Origin: Candidatus Kaiserbacteria bacterium
GTDB taxonomy: Bacteria; Patescibacteriota; Minisyncoccia; Phycocordibacterales; UBA2100
Length of the DNA stretch: 52,040 bases
Reading direction: 5' to 3'
Assembly (NCBI GenBank): GCA_021413775.1
Contig: JAIOPS010000043.1
Coordinates: 1-52,040, forward strand
This document shows positions 31,303 to 38,549 of this stretch, piece by piece (positions within the stretch are counted from its first letter, which is position 1; every line of letters starts with the position of its first letter). The position numbers and the translations under genes are program-made. The notes under the pieces were generated by a model. The model was given only the letters and a program-made list of their open reading frames with translations, did not search any database and was not told the DNA's origin.

Positions 31303-31455
31303 ATGAACATTCCCTCTAAAACGTTCCAGAAAAACGGCAGATGGATTGCCAAACCGCTCAACAGCGTCGCCCTTCAGTGCGCCTGCGGCAACAAATATGT
31401 GAAAACCCGCAAGGACCAGACCAAGTGTCTCCGCTGCATCTATCCGAGAGTCTAA
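31303..31455 (+). CDS. 50-aa zinc-ribbon protein
   Basis: 50 aa with four cysteines, C26-A-C28 and C42-L-R-C45, spaced as a zinc ribbon. The rest is basic (MNIPSKTFQKNGRWIAK, KYVKTRKDQTK). Such mini-proteins often bind rRNA or nucleic acid; similarity to small zinc ribosomal proteins is in composition only. An AAGGT motif about 5 nt before the ATG looks like a Shine-Dalgarno sequence, and a TATAGTATT stretch about 70 nt upstream could be the -10. So this gene, unlike most here, seems to have a true leader. It precedes the helicase by 21 nt. Confidence 0.6.
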   Translation: MNIPSKTFQKNGRWIAKPLNSVALQCACGNKYVKTRKDQTKCLRCIYPRV

Positions 31456-31476
31456 TCTAATCAGTTTTTGTATTCT

Positions 31477-32745
31477 ATGAACCAGAGTGAATTTACATTT
31501 GACGGTCTCGGCATCGCGCCGGCCATCCGCGACGTACTCGCGCGCCTCAAGTACACGACACCGACCCCTATTCAGCATCAGTCCATTCCGATGGCGATAG
31601 AAGGCAAGGACGTTATCGGTGTCGCCCAGACGGGTACGGGTAAAACCCTCGCCTTCGGCATCCCGATGATTCAAAGGCTCGCGCAGGCCGAAGGCCGCGG
31701 GCTCGTTCTCGTCCCTACACGTGAGCTCGCGCTTCAGGTGGACGAGACGTTGCGCAAAATCGGCGGTCCTTTGGGCATCAAGACCGCGGTACTCATCGGC
31801 GGCGCACCCATGAACCCGCAAATCCGTTCGCTTCACGCAAATCCGAATATCGTTATCGCCACTCCGGGTCGGCTTATCGACCACCTCGAGCAGGGCACCA
31901 TACGCCTCACGCACGTTGCGGTACTCGTTCTCGACGAGGCCGATCGCATGCTCGACATGGGATTCCTTCCTCAGATGAAGAAGATTCTCGTCACGATTCC
32001 GAAAGAACGCCAGACCATGCTCTTCTCCGCGACTCTGTCGCGCGAGATTATGGCGATTGCAGGCACACATATGACGGTCCCGACGTCGATTGAAATCGCG
32101 CCCCAGGGCACGACGGCCGAACTTGTCACACAGGAAATTTTTATCGTATCCAAAGCATCGAAAGCGGCGCTTCTCGAGAAAGTACTTACGGAGTACCGTG
32201 GACCGACGCTTGTATTCACCCGCATGAAGCACAGCGCAAAACGCGTTGCGGCACGTCTGCGCGATGTCGGTCACACGGCTGCGGAAATACACTCCAACCG
32301 CTCGCTCGGTCAGCGCAAGGAGGCGCTCGAAGGTTTTAAACGCGGAAAGTACCGCGTGCTCGTTGCCACGGATATCGCCGCGCGAGGTATCGACGTCTCG
32401 AATATCGAGCTCGTCGTCAACTACGACCTCCCCATGCAGACTGCGGACTATGTTCACCGCATCGGCCGTACGGGCCGTGCAGGAGCAAAGGGTCATGCCA
32501 TCTCATTCGCCATGCCGACTGAGCGCCGCGAAATCCGCGACATCGAAAATCTCACCAAAAAAGCTCTCCCGGTGCGCCCGACGCCGACCGACCTTCCGTA
32601 CATTGCACCGGCTCCGTACGAGGAAGACCGTCCGCGCAGTTTCCGCGGCGGGTCGCGCGGTCCTTCGCGGGGTCGTCCGTCATTCACCGGCTCACGAGGA
32701 CCTGCCCGTGGCCGCTCCGGAGGCAGCAGTTTCCGACGCCGCTAA
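31477..32745 (+). CDS. DEAD-box RNA helicase (RhlE/CshA-like)
   Basis: 422 aa. Complete motif set: Q-motif TPTPIQHQSIPMA, motif I AQTGTGKT, Ia VPTRELALQ, Ib TPGRLIDHL, II LVLDEADRML, III FSATLS, IV VFTRMKHSAKR, V ATDIAARGIDV and VI YVHRIGRTGRAG. The C-terminal ~55 residues are an Arg/Gly/Ser-rich tail (GGSRGPSRGRPS) for nonspecific RNA binding. Such helicases act in ribosome assembly and RNA decay. The ATG at 31477 was preferred over an upstream TTG. A terminator follows within 7 nt. Confidence 0.93.
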   Translation: MNQSEFTFDGLGIAPAIRDVLARLKYTTPTPIQHQSIPMAIEGKDVIGVAQTGTGKTLAFGIPMIQRLAQAEGRGLVLVPTRELALQVDETLRKIGGPLGIKTAVLIGGAPMNPQIRSLHANPNIVIATPGRLIDHLEQGTIRLTHVAVLVLDEADRMLDMGFLPQMKKILVTIPKERQTMLFSATLSREIMAIAGTHMTVPTSIEIAPQGTTAELVTQEIFIVSKASKAALLEKVLTEYRGPTLVFTRMKHSAKRVAARLRDVGHTAAEIHSNRSLGQRKEALEGFKRGKYRVLVATDIAARGIDVSNIELVVNYDLPMQTADYVHRIGRTGRAGAKGHAISFAMPTERREIRDIENLTKKALPVRPTPTDLPYIAPAPYEEDRPRSFRGGSRGPSRGRPSFTGSRGPARGRSGGSSFRRR

Positions 32746-32751
32746 AGCAAG

Positions 32752-32782
32752 AAAAAACCGCTCCCATAAGGAGTGGTTTTTT
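32752..32782 (+). terminator. Intrinsic terminator of the helicase gene
   Basis: A 13-bp stem (32752-32764 with 32770-32782, one G-T pair) whose 3' arm ends in TTTTTT. A- and T-flanked, it would work in both directions. Confidence 0.85.
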
Positions 32783-32900
32783 CGGTACCCGCGGCCCTTG
32801 TGCCGACGGTAATATTTGTAAACAACGGGTGTACTAACGGCGAGGTGGGGGATACGGGCAAGTCTTTCCTTCTCACCATTAAAAGTTAGTACAAACATGT

Positions 32901-33623
32901 ATGAAGACAGACACAATTAAGAGCGCGGTGCTTCCGCTCGCGGCGGTAGCGCTTTCCATAGGTATCGGATTCGCCGGCATTACGGCGGCAGATACGACAT
33001 CGGGTACAGGCACAGGCATCGTCGGCCATGTGCGCGCCATGTTCAGCGGCGCAGGAGAAGGCAAGCCGGTCGCGTTCGGTAAGATTTCCGCAATCAGCGG
33101 CACGACCATCACGGTTGCACAGACAAATCAGAAGGACAGCACGGTGACGACATACACAGTCGATGCTGCAAACGCGAAAATAACCAAGGCTGCGCAGGGT
33201 GCGGCTCCGAGCACGATTACAATCGCGGGCCTCTCCGTCGGTGACTCTGTTGCGGTGCGCGGTACGGTTTCCGGCACAAACGTCACGGCGACGGACATCA
33301 TGGACGGCGTGCCCGGCATGGGACTCGGACGCGGCGGCATGATGAAGGGCGGTATGGGCATGGAACATGGCGGTAATGGTGTCTCAGGCACGGTGACGGC
33401 CGTCAACGGCAACACAGTGACCGTCACGGGCAAGGACGGCAAAACCTACACGGTCGATGCTTCCGGCTCTGAGATTCTCAAGACCTCGACGATTACAGCA
33501 GCCCAGATTGCCGTCGGCGATACTCTCGGTATCCACGGCACAGTCTCCGGCACGTCTATAAAAGCGGAGCACATCATGGACGGTGTCCTGCCAATGCATG
33601 GTGCGGACAACGACGACAAGTAA
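32901..33623 (+). CDS. Secreted protein with two DUF5666 domains
   Basis: 240 aa. A signal peptide (about 1-29) precedes two DUF5666 barrels: FGKISAISGTTITVAQTNQ to VAVRGTVSGTNVTATDIMDG, and VSGTVTAVNGNTVTVTGKDGKT to LGIHGTVSGTSIKAEHIMDG. They are joined by a Gly/Met/His-rich linker (GMGLGRGGMMKGGMGMEHGG) that could bind metal ions. The repeat ends (VTATDIMDGV and IKAEHIMDGV) show internal duplication. A TAGTAC hexamer lies 9 nt upstream of the ATG. It sits before the sigma-factor operon; a link with that envelope-stress-like system is speculative. Confidence 0.8.
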   Translation: MKTDTIKSAVLPLAAVALSIGIGFAGITAADTTSGTGTGIVGHVRAMFSGAGEGKPVAFGKISAISGTTITVAQTNQKDSTVTTYTVDAANAKITKAAQGAAPSTITIAGLSVGDSVAVRGTVSGTNVTATDIMDGVPGMGLGRGGMMKGGMGMEHGGNGVSGTVTAVNGNTVTVTGKDGKTYTVDASGSEILKTSTITAAQIAVGDTLGIHGTVSGTSIKAEHIMDGVLPMHGADNDDK

Positions 33624-33640
33624 CAGATAAAAACTCCTCT

Positions 33641-33673
33641 GCGCGCCGCAATCCTGTCGGGATTGCGGCGCGC
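33641..33673 (+). terminator. Strong GC-rich hairpin before the sigma-factor gene
   Basis: A 14-bp perfect stem (33641-33654 with 33660-33673) and a 5-nt loop, with no U-tract. It separates the DUF5666 gene from the sigma-factor operon. Confidence 0.6.
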
Positions 33674-33700
33674 GACGGTGTGTGACACCATTCTGCAGAT

Positions 33701-34273
33701 ATGCATACAGAGGATGAGACAGATGAAGTGCTTGCGGCACGTGTGCAGGCTGGTGAGCAGGATGCATTCGGAGTCCTTGTGGAGCGCTACGAGAAAAAGC
33801 TTCTCCGGTACGGCCGCAAGTTTCTGCCGCGGCAGGAAGACATCGAAGATATTGTGCAGGATGTTTTCATCAGCTCCTATCAAAATATCAAAAGCTTCGA
33901 CGCTTCCCGCCGTTTCTCTCCGTGGATATACCAGATTGCGCACAACGCATTTGTGAACGCGCTCCGTAAGCATTCGCGCAATCCGCTTACGATGGTTGAT
34001 TTCGATACGTTTATGTCGTATCACGTTGAAGAGACTCCGAAGGATATGGAGCGAGAGCACGCGGAAATGCGAAGTCTCATCGAAAAGGGCCTCGAGCATC
34101 TTTCGCCGAAGTCGCGCGAAATACTCGTCCTTTTTTACCTTGAAGAGTTTCCGTATCAGGAAATCGCCGACATTCTTCAGGTTCCGATGGGTACTGTCGG
34201 AGTGCGTCTGAAACGTGCAAGAGAACAGCTCCGCCAGGTGTATAACACATTGAACCTCGAACCAGAGCTATGA
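33701..34273 (+). CDS. ECF-type RNA polymerase sigma factor
   Basis: 190 aa with the two-domain ECF layout. Region 2 (about 14-85) has QAGEQDAFGVLVERYEKKL, then EDIEDIVQDVFISSYQNI and the -10-reading helix RFSPWIYQIAHNAF. Region 4 (about 125-185) has LSPKSREILVLFYLEEF and EIADILQVPMGTVGVRLKRAREQL, the helix-turn-helix for -35 recognition. Its last codons overlap the start of a membrane protein by 4 nt, typical of a sigma/anti-sigma pair. The genes controlled are unknown; the downstream operon is the first candidate. Confidence 0.9.
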   Translation: MHTEDETDEVLAARVQAGEQDAFGVLVERYEKKLLRYGRKFLPRQEDIEDIVQDVFISSYQNIKSFDASRRFSPWIYQIAHNAFVNALRKHSRNPLTMVDFDTFMSYHVEETPKDMEREHAEMRSLIEKGLEHLSPKSREILVLFYLEEFPYQEIADILQVPMGTVGVRLKRAREQLRQVYNTLNLEPEL

Positions 34274-35049
34274 ACCAGAACGACAACATAAAAGACACCA
34301 TACTGAGTCAGATACGGGAGGGGAAATTGCACATGCATTCCCCGGCGTATTTCGCGCTGCGTGTCGCGCTTCTCGCGCTCATCGTATTTCTCGCACTCGT
34401 CGTGTCGGTTCTTATTTTCAATTTCATCTTCTTTACCATCCGGATTTCTGAGGAAGGTCAGTTGCTCGGTTTCGGCGTCCGCGGATTCTTGATTTTTCTT
34501 GAGATGTTCCCGTGGACCCTGCTCGCAATAGACATTGTTCTTGTTCTCGCAGCGGAACGCATGCTGCGGTACTTCCGCTTCGGGTACCGCAACCCCGTCG
34601 TGGTGCTTATCGGGGGTCTTCTCGTGCTTACGGTGCTCTCGGGCCTCGTCATAGACCGCGCAACCCCGTTCAACGACCGCATGCTCCAGCATGCCCGCGA
34701 GCGCAACCTCGGTCCCTTGAACGGCCTGTACGAAGGCGCACATCGTCCGGGACCGCTCGGCGGAGGTTTGTGCCGCTGCGTGATTACCGAAGTCGGGACG
34801 TCGAGCGTTGTTGCATACGACGAGGATGCGAGCAGCACGCCGATTACTATCATTCTCCCGCCGGGTTTTGCGACGTCCTCGGTCTTCAAGGTGGGAGACA
34901 TTATCTACGTTGCAGGTGATAGAGACGGCGACAGCATCGATGCGTTCGGCGTACGTCGTCGACCGCCTCAGCATGAGCCGCGAGGCGGCGCGTCCGTTAC
35001 GCGACCTGCAGAGTTGAATGAATCCGGTACAGACGATACTATGGAGTAA
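34270..35049 (+). CDS. Membrane protein coupled to the sigma factor, putative anti-sigma
   Basis: 259 aa. A short cytoplasmic N-terminus (about 30 residues) leads to three hydrophobic helices (about 31-58, 72-96 and 103-125). A soluble C-terminal domain (about 150-259) follows, with a beta-rich part CRCVITEVGTSSVVAYDEDA and VFKVGDIIYVAGDRDGDSID resembling the DUF5666/OB style of neighbours, and a polar tail. The 4-nt overlap with the sigma gene suggests it regulates that factor. No ZAS zinc motif is visible, so the anti-sigma role rests on position only. Confidence 0.6.
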   Translation: MNQNDNIKDTILSQIREGKLHMHSPAYFALRVALLALIVFLALVVSVLIFNFIFFTIRISEEGQLLGFGVRGFLIFLEMFPWTLLAIDIVLVLAAERMLRYFRFGYRNPVVVLIGGLLVLTVLSGLVIDRATPFNDRMLQHARERNLGPLNGLYEGAHRPGPLGGGLCRCVITEVGTSSVVAYDEDASSTPITIILPPGFATSSVFKVGDIIYVAGDRDGDSIDAFGVRRRPPQHEPRGGASVTRPAELNESGTDDTME

Positions 35050-36098
35050 TGTCCGACCGCACGGTTCAGCAATATTTTCTCCTTGCTCTCCTCACGGTGG
35101 TCGGTGTTACCGTTTTCTATATCCTCCAGCCGTTTCTCGCACCTATCGCGCTTGCCGCAGTCTTTGCGGTTGTACTTCAGCCGGTCTATCAGCGCGCACT
35201 CAAGGAGCTTAAAGGCTCGGAAGCGCTGGCTGCGTTCGTGACACTTCTCATCTGTCTCGTCGTTCTTCTTATCCCGCTCATCTTTTTCGGCGTCCGTCTT
35301 TTAAATGAATCACAACAGCTGTACAGCTCAATAGGGAGCGGGGAGTGGCGCACGACTCTCGATAACGCGGTTCAGACATCGGGTCCGTGGGTCGAACGGT
35401 ATGTACCGGACGCATCTTCGAAAATTGCGGAGATAAGTTCGAGCATCGATACGTATGCGAAACAGCTGCTGTCGTGGCTCATTTCGAATCTCGGCGTCGC
35501 ATTTTCCGGCCTGAGCGCATTTTTCCTCGGACTTTTTATATTTTTCATGACGTTGTATTACTTCCTCCGCGACGGCGCGCGTTTGTGCCGTTATCTGGTC
35601 CGGCTCAGTCCGCTTGCGGATGCGGATGATAAAAAAATTCTTGCGCGCCTCGATGTCGCCGTCAGTTCGGTTGTGCGGGGTAAATTATTGATTGCCCTTA
35701 TCCAGGGAGTATTTGCGGGAGTCGGACTCGCCATTTTCGGCGTGCCGAACTCAGTGATATGGGGACTTGTCGCCGTCATCGCATCGCTCGTACCGCCTCT
35801 CGGCACGGCGCTCGTATTGCTCCCGGCCGCGCTCTATGTCTTTTTGGCAGGGGACCCCGGCTCGGCGTTGGGTCTCATTTTGTGGGGAGTTGCTGCAGGA
35901 ACAGTCGACAATATCATCGGACCCAAACTCATGAGCTCCGGTACGGAACAGCACCCGCTTCTCATGCTGCTCGCGGTTCTCGGCGGCATCGCATTTTTCG
36001 GTCCGGTCGGCGTATTTCTCGGCCCACTCACCGTGAGTCTTTTCCAAACGCTGCTCTCGATTCATATTGAATCGGGTCAGGGTTCACTTTCCCGATGA
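35049..36098 (+). CDS. AI-2E family transporter
   Basis: 349 aa, a usual length. The hydrophobic N-terminal pair (VVGVTVFYILQPFLAPIALAA in parts) is followed by an amphipathic extracytoplasmic region (about 90-150) and a C-terminal bundle with LLIALIQGVFAGVGLAIFGV, GLVAVIASLVPPLG and a GPVGVFLGPLTVSLF ending. Members export AI-2 or act as Na+/H+ antiporters; the exact substrate cannot be decided. It begins at the last base of the preceding gene and its stop overlaps the next start by 4 nt. Confidence 0.88.
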   Translation: MSDRTVQQYFLLALLTVVGVTVFYILQPFLAPIALAAVFAVVLQPVYQRALKELKGSEALAAFVTLLICLVVLLIPLIFFGVRLLNESQQLYSSIGSGEWRTTLDNAVQTSGPWVERYVPDASSKIAEISSSIDTYAKQLLSWLISNLGVAFSGLSAFFLGLFIFFMTLYYFLRDGARLCRYLVRLSPLADADDKKILARLDVAVSSVVRGKLLIALIQGVFAGVGLAIFGVPNSVIWGLVAVIASLVPPLGTALVLLPAALYVFLAGDPGSALGLILWGVAAGTVDNIIGPKLMSSGTEQHPLLMLLAVLGGIAFFGPVGVFLGPLTVSLFQTLLSIHIESGQGSLSR

Positions 36099-36475
36099 CT
36101 ATGACGCGCGACTCGGTCAGCAATATCATTCTTCGCGTCGGCGTCGCGTTTGCGTTTCTTTATCCGCCGATAGATGCTCTCGCCAACCCGTACTCGTGGA
36201 TAGGATATTTCCCTCCGTTCATGCACGGATACATTTCCGATACCGTTCTTCTTCATAGCTTCGGCGCACTCGAAGTTGTCATTGCGCTGTGGATACTTTC
36301 AGGTTGGCGGATTTTCTGGCCTTCGCTTCTTGCGACTCTGATGCTGCTTTCGATTGTGATTTTTGACTTCAATGATTTCGAGGTTCTGTTCCGTGACCTG
36401 TCGATTGCCGCCGCCGCGGCTGCCCTCGCCGTCACTCATTACAAGGACTCTGTAGCGGGGAAATCAGTTCTTTAA
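36095..36475 (+). CDS. DoxX-like small membrane protein
   Basis: 126 aa with four hydrophobic helices: a first one ending RVGVAFAFLYPPIDAL, then SFGALEVVIALWILSGW, a third LLATLMLLSIVIFDF, and a fourth LSIAAAAAALAV. The pattern recalls the DoxX/DoxD superfamily, whose members are small inner-membrane proteins often tied to redox or thiol stress. The ATG at 36095 overlaps the previous stop. It is the last gene of the sigma-factor operon. Confidence 0.6.
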   Translation: MTMTRDSVSNIILRVGVAFAFLYPPIDALANPYSWIGYFPPFMHGYISDTVLLHSFGALEVVIALWILSGWRIFWPSLLATLMLLSIVIFDFNDFEVLFRDLSIAAAAAALAVTHYKDSVAGKSVL

Positions 36476-36540
36476 AAGTGCGAGAGAGTGCAGGATTTTC
36501 AGCGATGTTTTTCACGACTTGCGGAGAACCAAATTCGTGC

Positions 36541-36546
36541 TAATTT
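36541..36546 (+). promoter_or_regulatory. Extended -10 promoter, leaderless, for the 29-codon gene
   Basis: TG-C-TAATTT ends 6 nt before an ATG at 36553, matching the leaderless spacing of neighbouring genes. Confidence 0.45.
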
Positions 36547-36552
36547 TTGTGT

Positions 36553-36642
36553 ATGCAATTACGGATTGCCAATAAGCGACATATGCGTAAGCCCGCCGCC
36601 GCGTGCGGAGCTTTTGCGTGTGCAGGCATCCTGATTCTCTAA
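36553..36642 (+). CDS. Candidate 29-aa small protein with own promoter and terminator
   Basis: 29 codons. The N-terminal half is strongly basic (MQLRIANKRHMRK); the C-terminal half is small and hydrophobic with two cysteines (PAAACGAFACAGILIL, C18 and C23), like a short membrane-inserting or leader-like peptide. A leaderless extended -10 promoter lies 6 nt upstream and an intrinsic terminator 22 nt downstream of the stop, so a transcript of roughly 140 nt is expected. The region holds no other gene. It could also be a small RNA whose ORF is accidental. Confidence 0.4.
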   Translation: MQLRIANKRHMRKPAAACGAFACAGILIL

Positions 36643-36664
36643 AAAATCAAGATCGTGCGAACAC

Positions 36665-36687
36665 AAGGGCCCCGCAAGGGCCCTTTG
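36665..36687 (+). terminator. Intrinsic terminator downstream of the 29-codon gene
   Basis: AAGGGCCC (36665-36672) pairs with GGGCCCTT (36678-36685) around CGCAA, followed by TGTT. Confidence 0.75.
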
Positions 36688-36696
36688 TTCATTGAG

Positions 36697-36702
36697 TATT
36701 AA
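36697..36702 (+). promoter_or_regulatory. -10 promoter and Shine-Dalgarno for the 36725 gene
   Basis: TATTAA lies 22 nt before the ATG at 36725. AGGGAGAG (36713-36720) sits 4 nt before that ATG as a ribosome site. A leadered, SD-type gene is the exception in this window, and the SD decides the start. Confidence 0.5.
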
Positions 36703-36724
36703 CGAGTTCACCAGGGAGAGAACG

Positions 36725-37786
36725 ATGCCGATTCTGCTGCGCGAACGGGACGATGTCTCGGTCAACGATTTACGTACCGTTGCCGCTGTGATACCTGTCG
36801 TCAGGACTCCGCATGTCGGAAACAGTTCCGTCTACAACCTTGTGGCGGCTGCATGCAAATTCCCGACCGTCTTGGTCGACACCAACACGCCGGGAAGAGA
36901 CACGACGTATCATCCGCACCTCTATATTCGCGGAGGGTGCGCGACGGTGCTTACGGAATGTGCCGACCCTATGCAGACGCTCGTCACGCATCTGCCGGTC
37001 ATGAATCCGTCGGCTCTGCCGTACGGCCTCGTGCGCGCCACTCTCGTGGACGTGCACATCGAACAGCTGAAACGTGTCTTTCCGGATACGTGCATTGAAA
37101 CGCATCAGTCATTCATGCGCCGGAACAGGGCATATATCGAGCAGGCGCTCGAGATAATGACCGACGCAATGCCGGATGCGTGGTACCGGAAAGTGTCCGA
37201 TGCAGGTGCTTTGCACGTCCTCTCGGCGGCCGAAACAAACGGTGTCTCATCTTGGCGCGACATTGCGGACAACATCTTCATTTCGCCCGCGCGGTCGGGA
37301 TGGGTGGTGCCGAATGTCTTCGCGCTCATTCTCGACATGCTTGTCCAGATGCGCGACGGCTGCTCGGCTGAGGTGTGGATGCTTTCCGGTCCGGACATGA
37401 TTCGGTACATGCCGAAGCTGCAGGAGAAATTCGACATTCTTTATGCGGCTCTGTCGCGACGTCTCAACCTGCCGGCGACGGTCACTGTGCACATGGTCCC
37501 GTTTTCGGATTTCAAGTTGGCAGTGAGGTCCGTGCACCGGGAGCATCTTGATACGCTCCTGCGTGAGGTGCGACTGCCGGTCCGCAACAGGCAGATAATC
37601 GCGCAGACAGCAATGCAGTGTCCCGATTTGTGGTGCCGGACAGAACGGCAGAATCACTTCACGCAGCACGACATGGAATCGGCGGCCGATATCTATGTGC
37701 CGCCGGAATTCATGGAGATGCCGCTTCGTTCGTGCAGGGCTCTGTGGGAAAAAATCCGGTCAGACGTACCCAAGAAGAACCGTTGA
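36725..37786 (+). CDS. Uncharacterised 353-aa protein
   Basis: 353 aa, soluble, no signal peptide or membrane helix. It starts MPILLRERDDVSVNDLRTV. An N-terminal Rossmann-like strand set (VAAVIPVVRTPHVGNSSVYN, TVLVDTNTPGRD) is followed by an alpha-rich middle (NRAYIEQALEIMTDAMPDAW) and a C-terminal region with SGPDMIRYMPKLQEKFDILY and HMVPFSDFKLAVRSV. The HVGNSS and GPDM segments look like a nucleotide- or phosphate-binding arrangement, but I cannot place the family. It has its own promoter and terminator. Composition and codon use look ordinary for the window, so it is probably a resident gene. Confidence 0.6.
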   Translation: MPILLRERDDVSVNDLRTVAAVIPVVRTPHVGNSSVYNLVAAACKFPTVLVDTNTPGRDTTYHPHLYIRGGCATVLTECADPMQTLVTHLPVMNPSALPYGLVRATLVDVHIEQLKRVFPDTCIETHQSFMRRNRAYIEQALEIMTDAMPDAWYRKVSDAGALHVLSAAETNGVSSWRDIADNIFISPARSGWVVPNVFALILDMLVQMRDGCSAEVWMLSGPDMIRYMPKLQEKFDILYAALSRRLNLPATVTVHMVPFSDFKLAVRSVHREHLDTLLREVRLPVRNRQIIAQTAMQCPDLWCRTERQNHFTQHDMESAADIYVPPEFMEMPLRSCRALWEKIRSDVPKKNR

Positions 37787-37795
37787 TACGTACTC

Positions 37796-37826
37796 GTGCA
37801 TCCGCGCCATAGCGGCGCGGATGCAC
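37796..37826 (+). terminator. Hairpin after the unknown 36725 gene
   Basis: A perfect 13-bp stem (37796-37808 with 37814-37826) around ATAGC. It contains an in-frame ATG (37821) of the next gene, making 37839 the better start there. Confidence 0.65.
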
Positions 37827-37838
37827 GAAATCTTCACT

Positions 37839-38549
37839 ATGAAAACAACATTCAAAACTATAGGAATTATCGGCGGCATGGGGTCGCTCGCTACGGCAGC
37901 ACTTTTTACGAAAGTGTTAAACCTTTCGGGTGCTTCGTCGGATGCGGAATATCCGCGCATTTTCATAGACAACAACACCACTGTTCCCGACAGGAGCGAG
38001 GCTCTTTTAGGTCGCGGTGAGTCGCCCGTTCCGGCACTTTTGAATTCGGCCGAGACATTGGCACATGCCGGTGCGCAAGTGCTCGGGATGCCCTGTAATA
38101 CAGCGCATGCGTTCCTTCCGTATATTGAGGCCTCGCTTCGCGTACCGCTGGTGAACATGGTGAGTGAGACAGTCGACGCCGTCGCGCTCCGGTATCCTTC
38201 AGCGCGCGTCGGAATTTTATGCACCACCGGCACACGCTTCTCCGGCATCTACGACGCCGCCTTGAAAGCGAAAGCGTTGGTTCCGGTCAACCCAAACGAT
38301 GGTGAACAGGAGAATGTTATGCGCGCGATATACGGAGCGGAGGGGATTAAAGCCGGTAACATCACAAAGGCTCGGGAAATATTACTTCCCGTCTGTGAGA
38401 AACTCATCGCGTCCGGCGCGGACGTCATCGTGTTGGCGTGCACCGAGCTGTCGCTCGCCGTTACTCCCGAGGTGGTGAATGTGCCCCTTGTGGATACGAG
38501 CGATATTTTGGCGGCGGCGCTTATCAGAGAAGCCCGTATACTTATATGA
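37839..38549 (+). CDS. Aspartate/glutamate racemase family protein
   Basis: 236 aa, the normal length. Family landmarks are IGIIGGMGSLATAALF at the N-terminus, DNNTTVPDRSEALL, first catalytic Cys in VLGMPCNTAHAF, GILCTTGT, and second catalytic Cys in IVLACTELSLAV. Such PLP-independent racemases interconvert L- and D-Asp or Glu using two cysteines. D-Glu or D-Asp would feed peptidoglycan. The stop overlaps the dipeptidase start by 4 nt. Upstream ATG 37821 lies in a terminator stem. Confidence 0.88.
   Translation: MKTTFKTIGIIGGMGSLATAALFTKVLNLSGASSDAEYPRIFIDNNTTVPDRSEALLGRGESPVPALLNSAETLAHAGAQVLGMPCNTAHAFLPYIEASLRVPLVNMVSETVDAVALRYPSARVGILCTTGTRFSGIYDAALKAKALVPVNPNDGEQENVMRAIYGAEGIKAGNITKAREILLPVCEKLIASGADVIVLACTELSLAVTPEVVNVPLVDTSDILAAALIREARILI

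Noticed and set aside
31096..32496. Minus-strand open frame of 466 codons
   Set aside because: It is a shadow of the DEAD-box helicase; the composition (Arg, His, Cys) and lack of motifs are typical of antisense frames in GC-rich genes.
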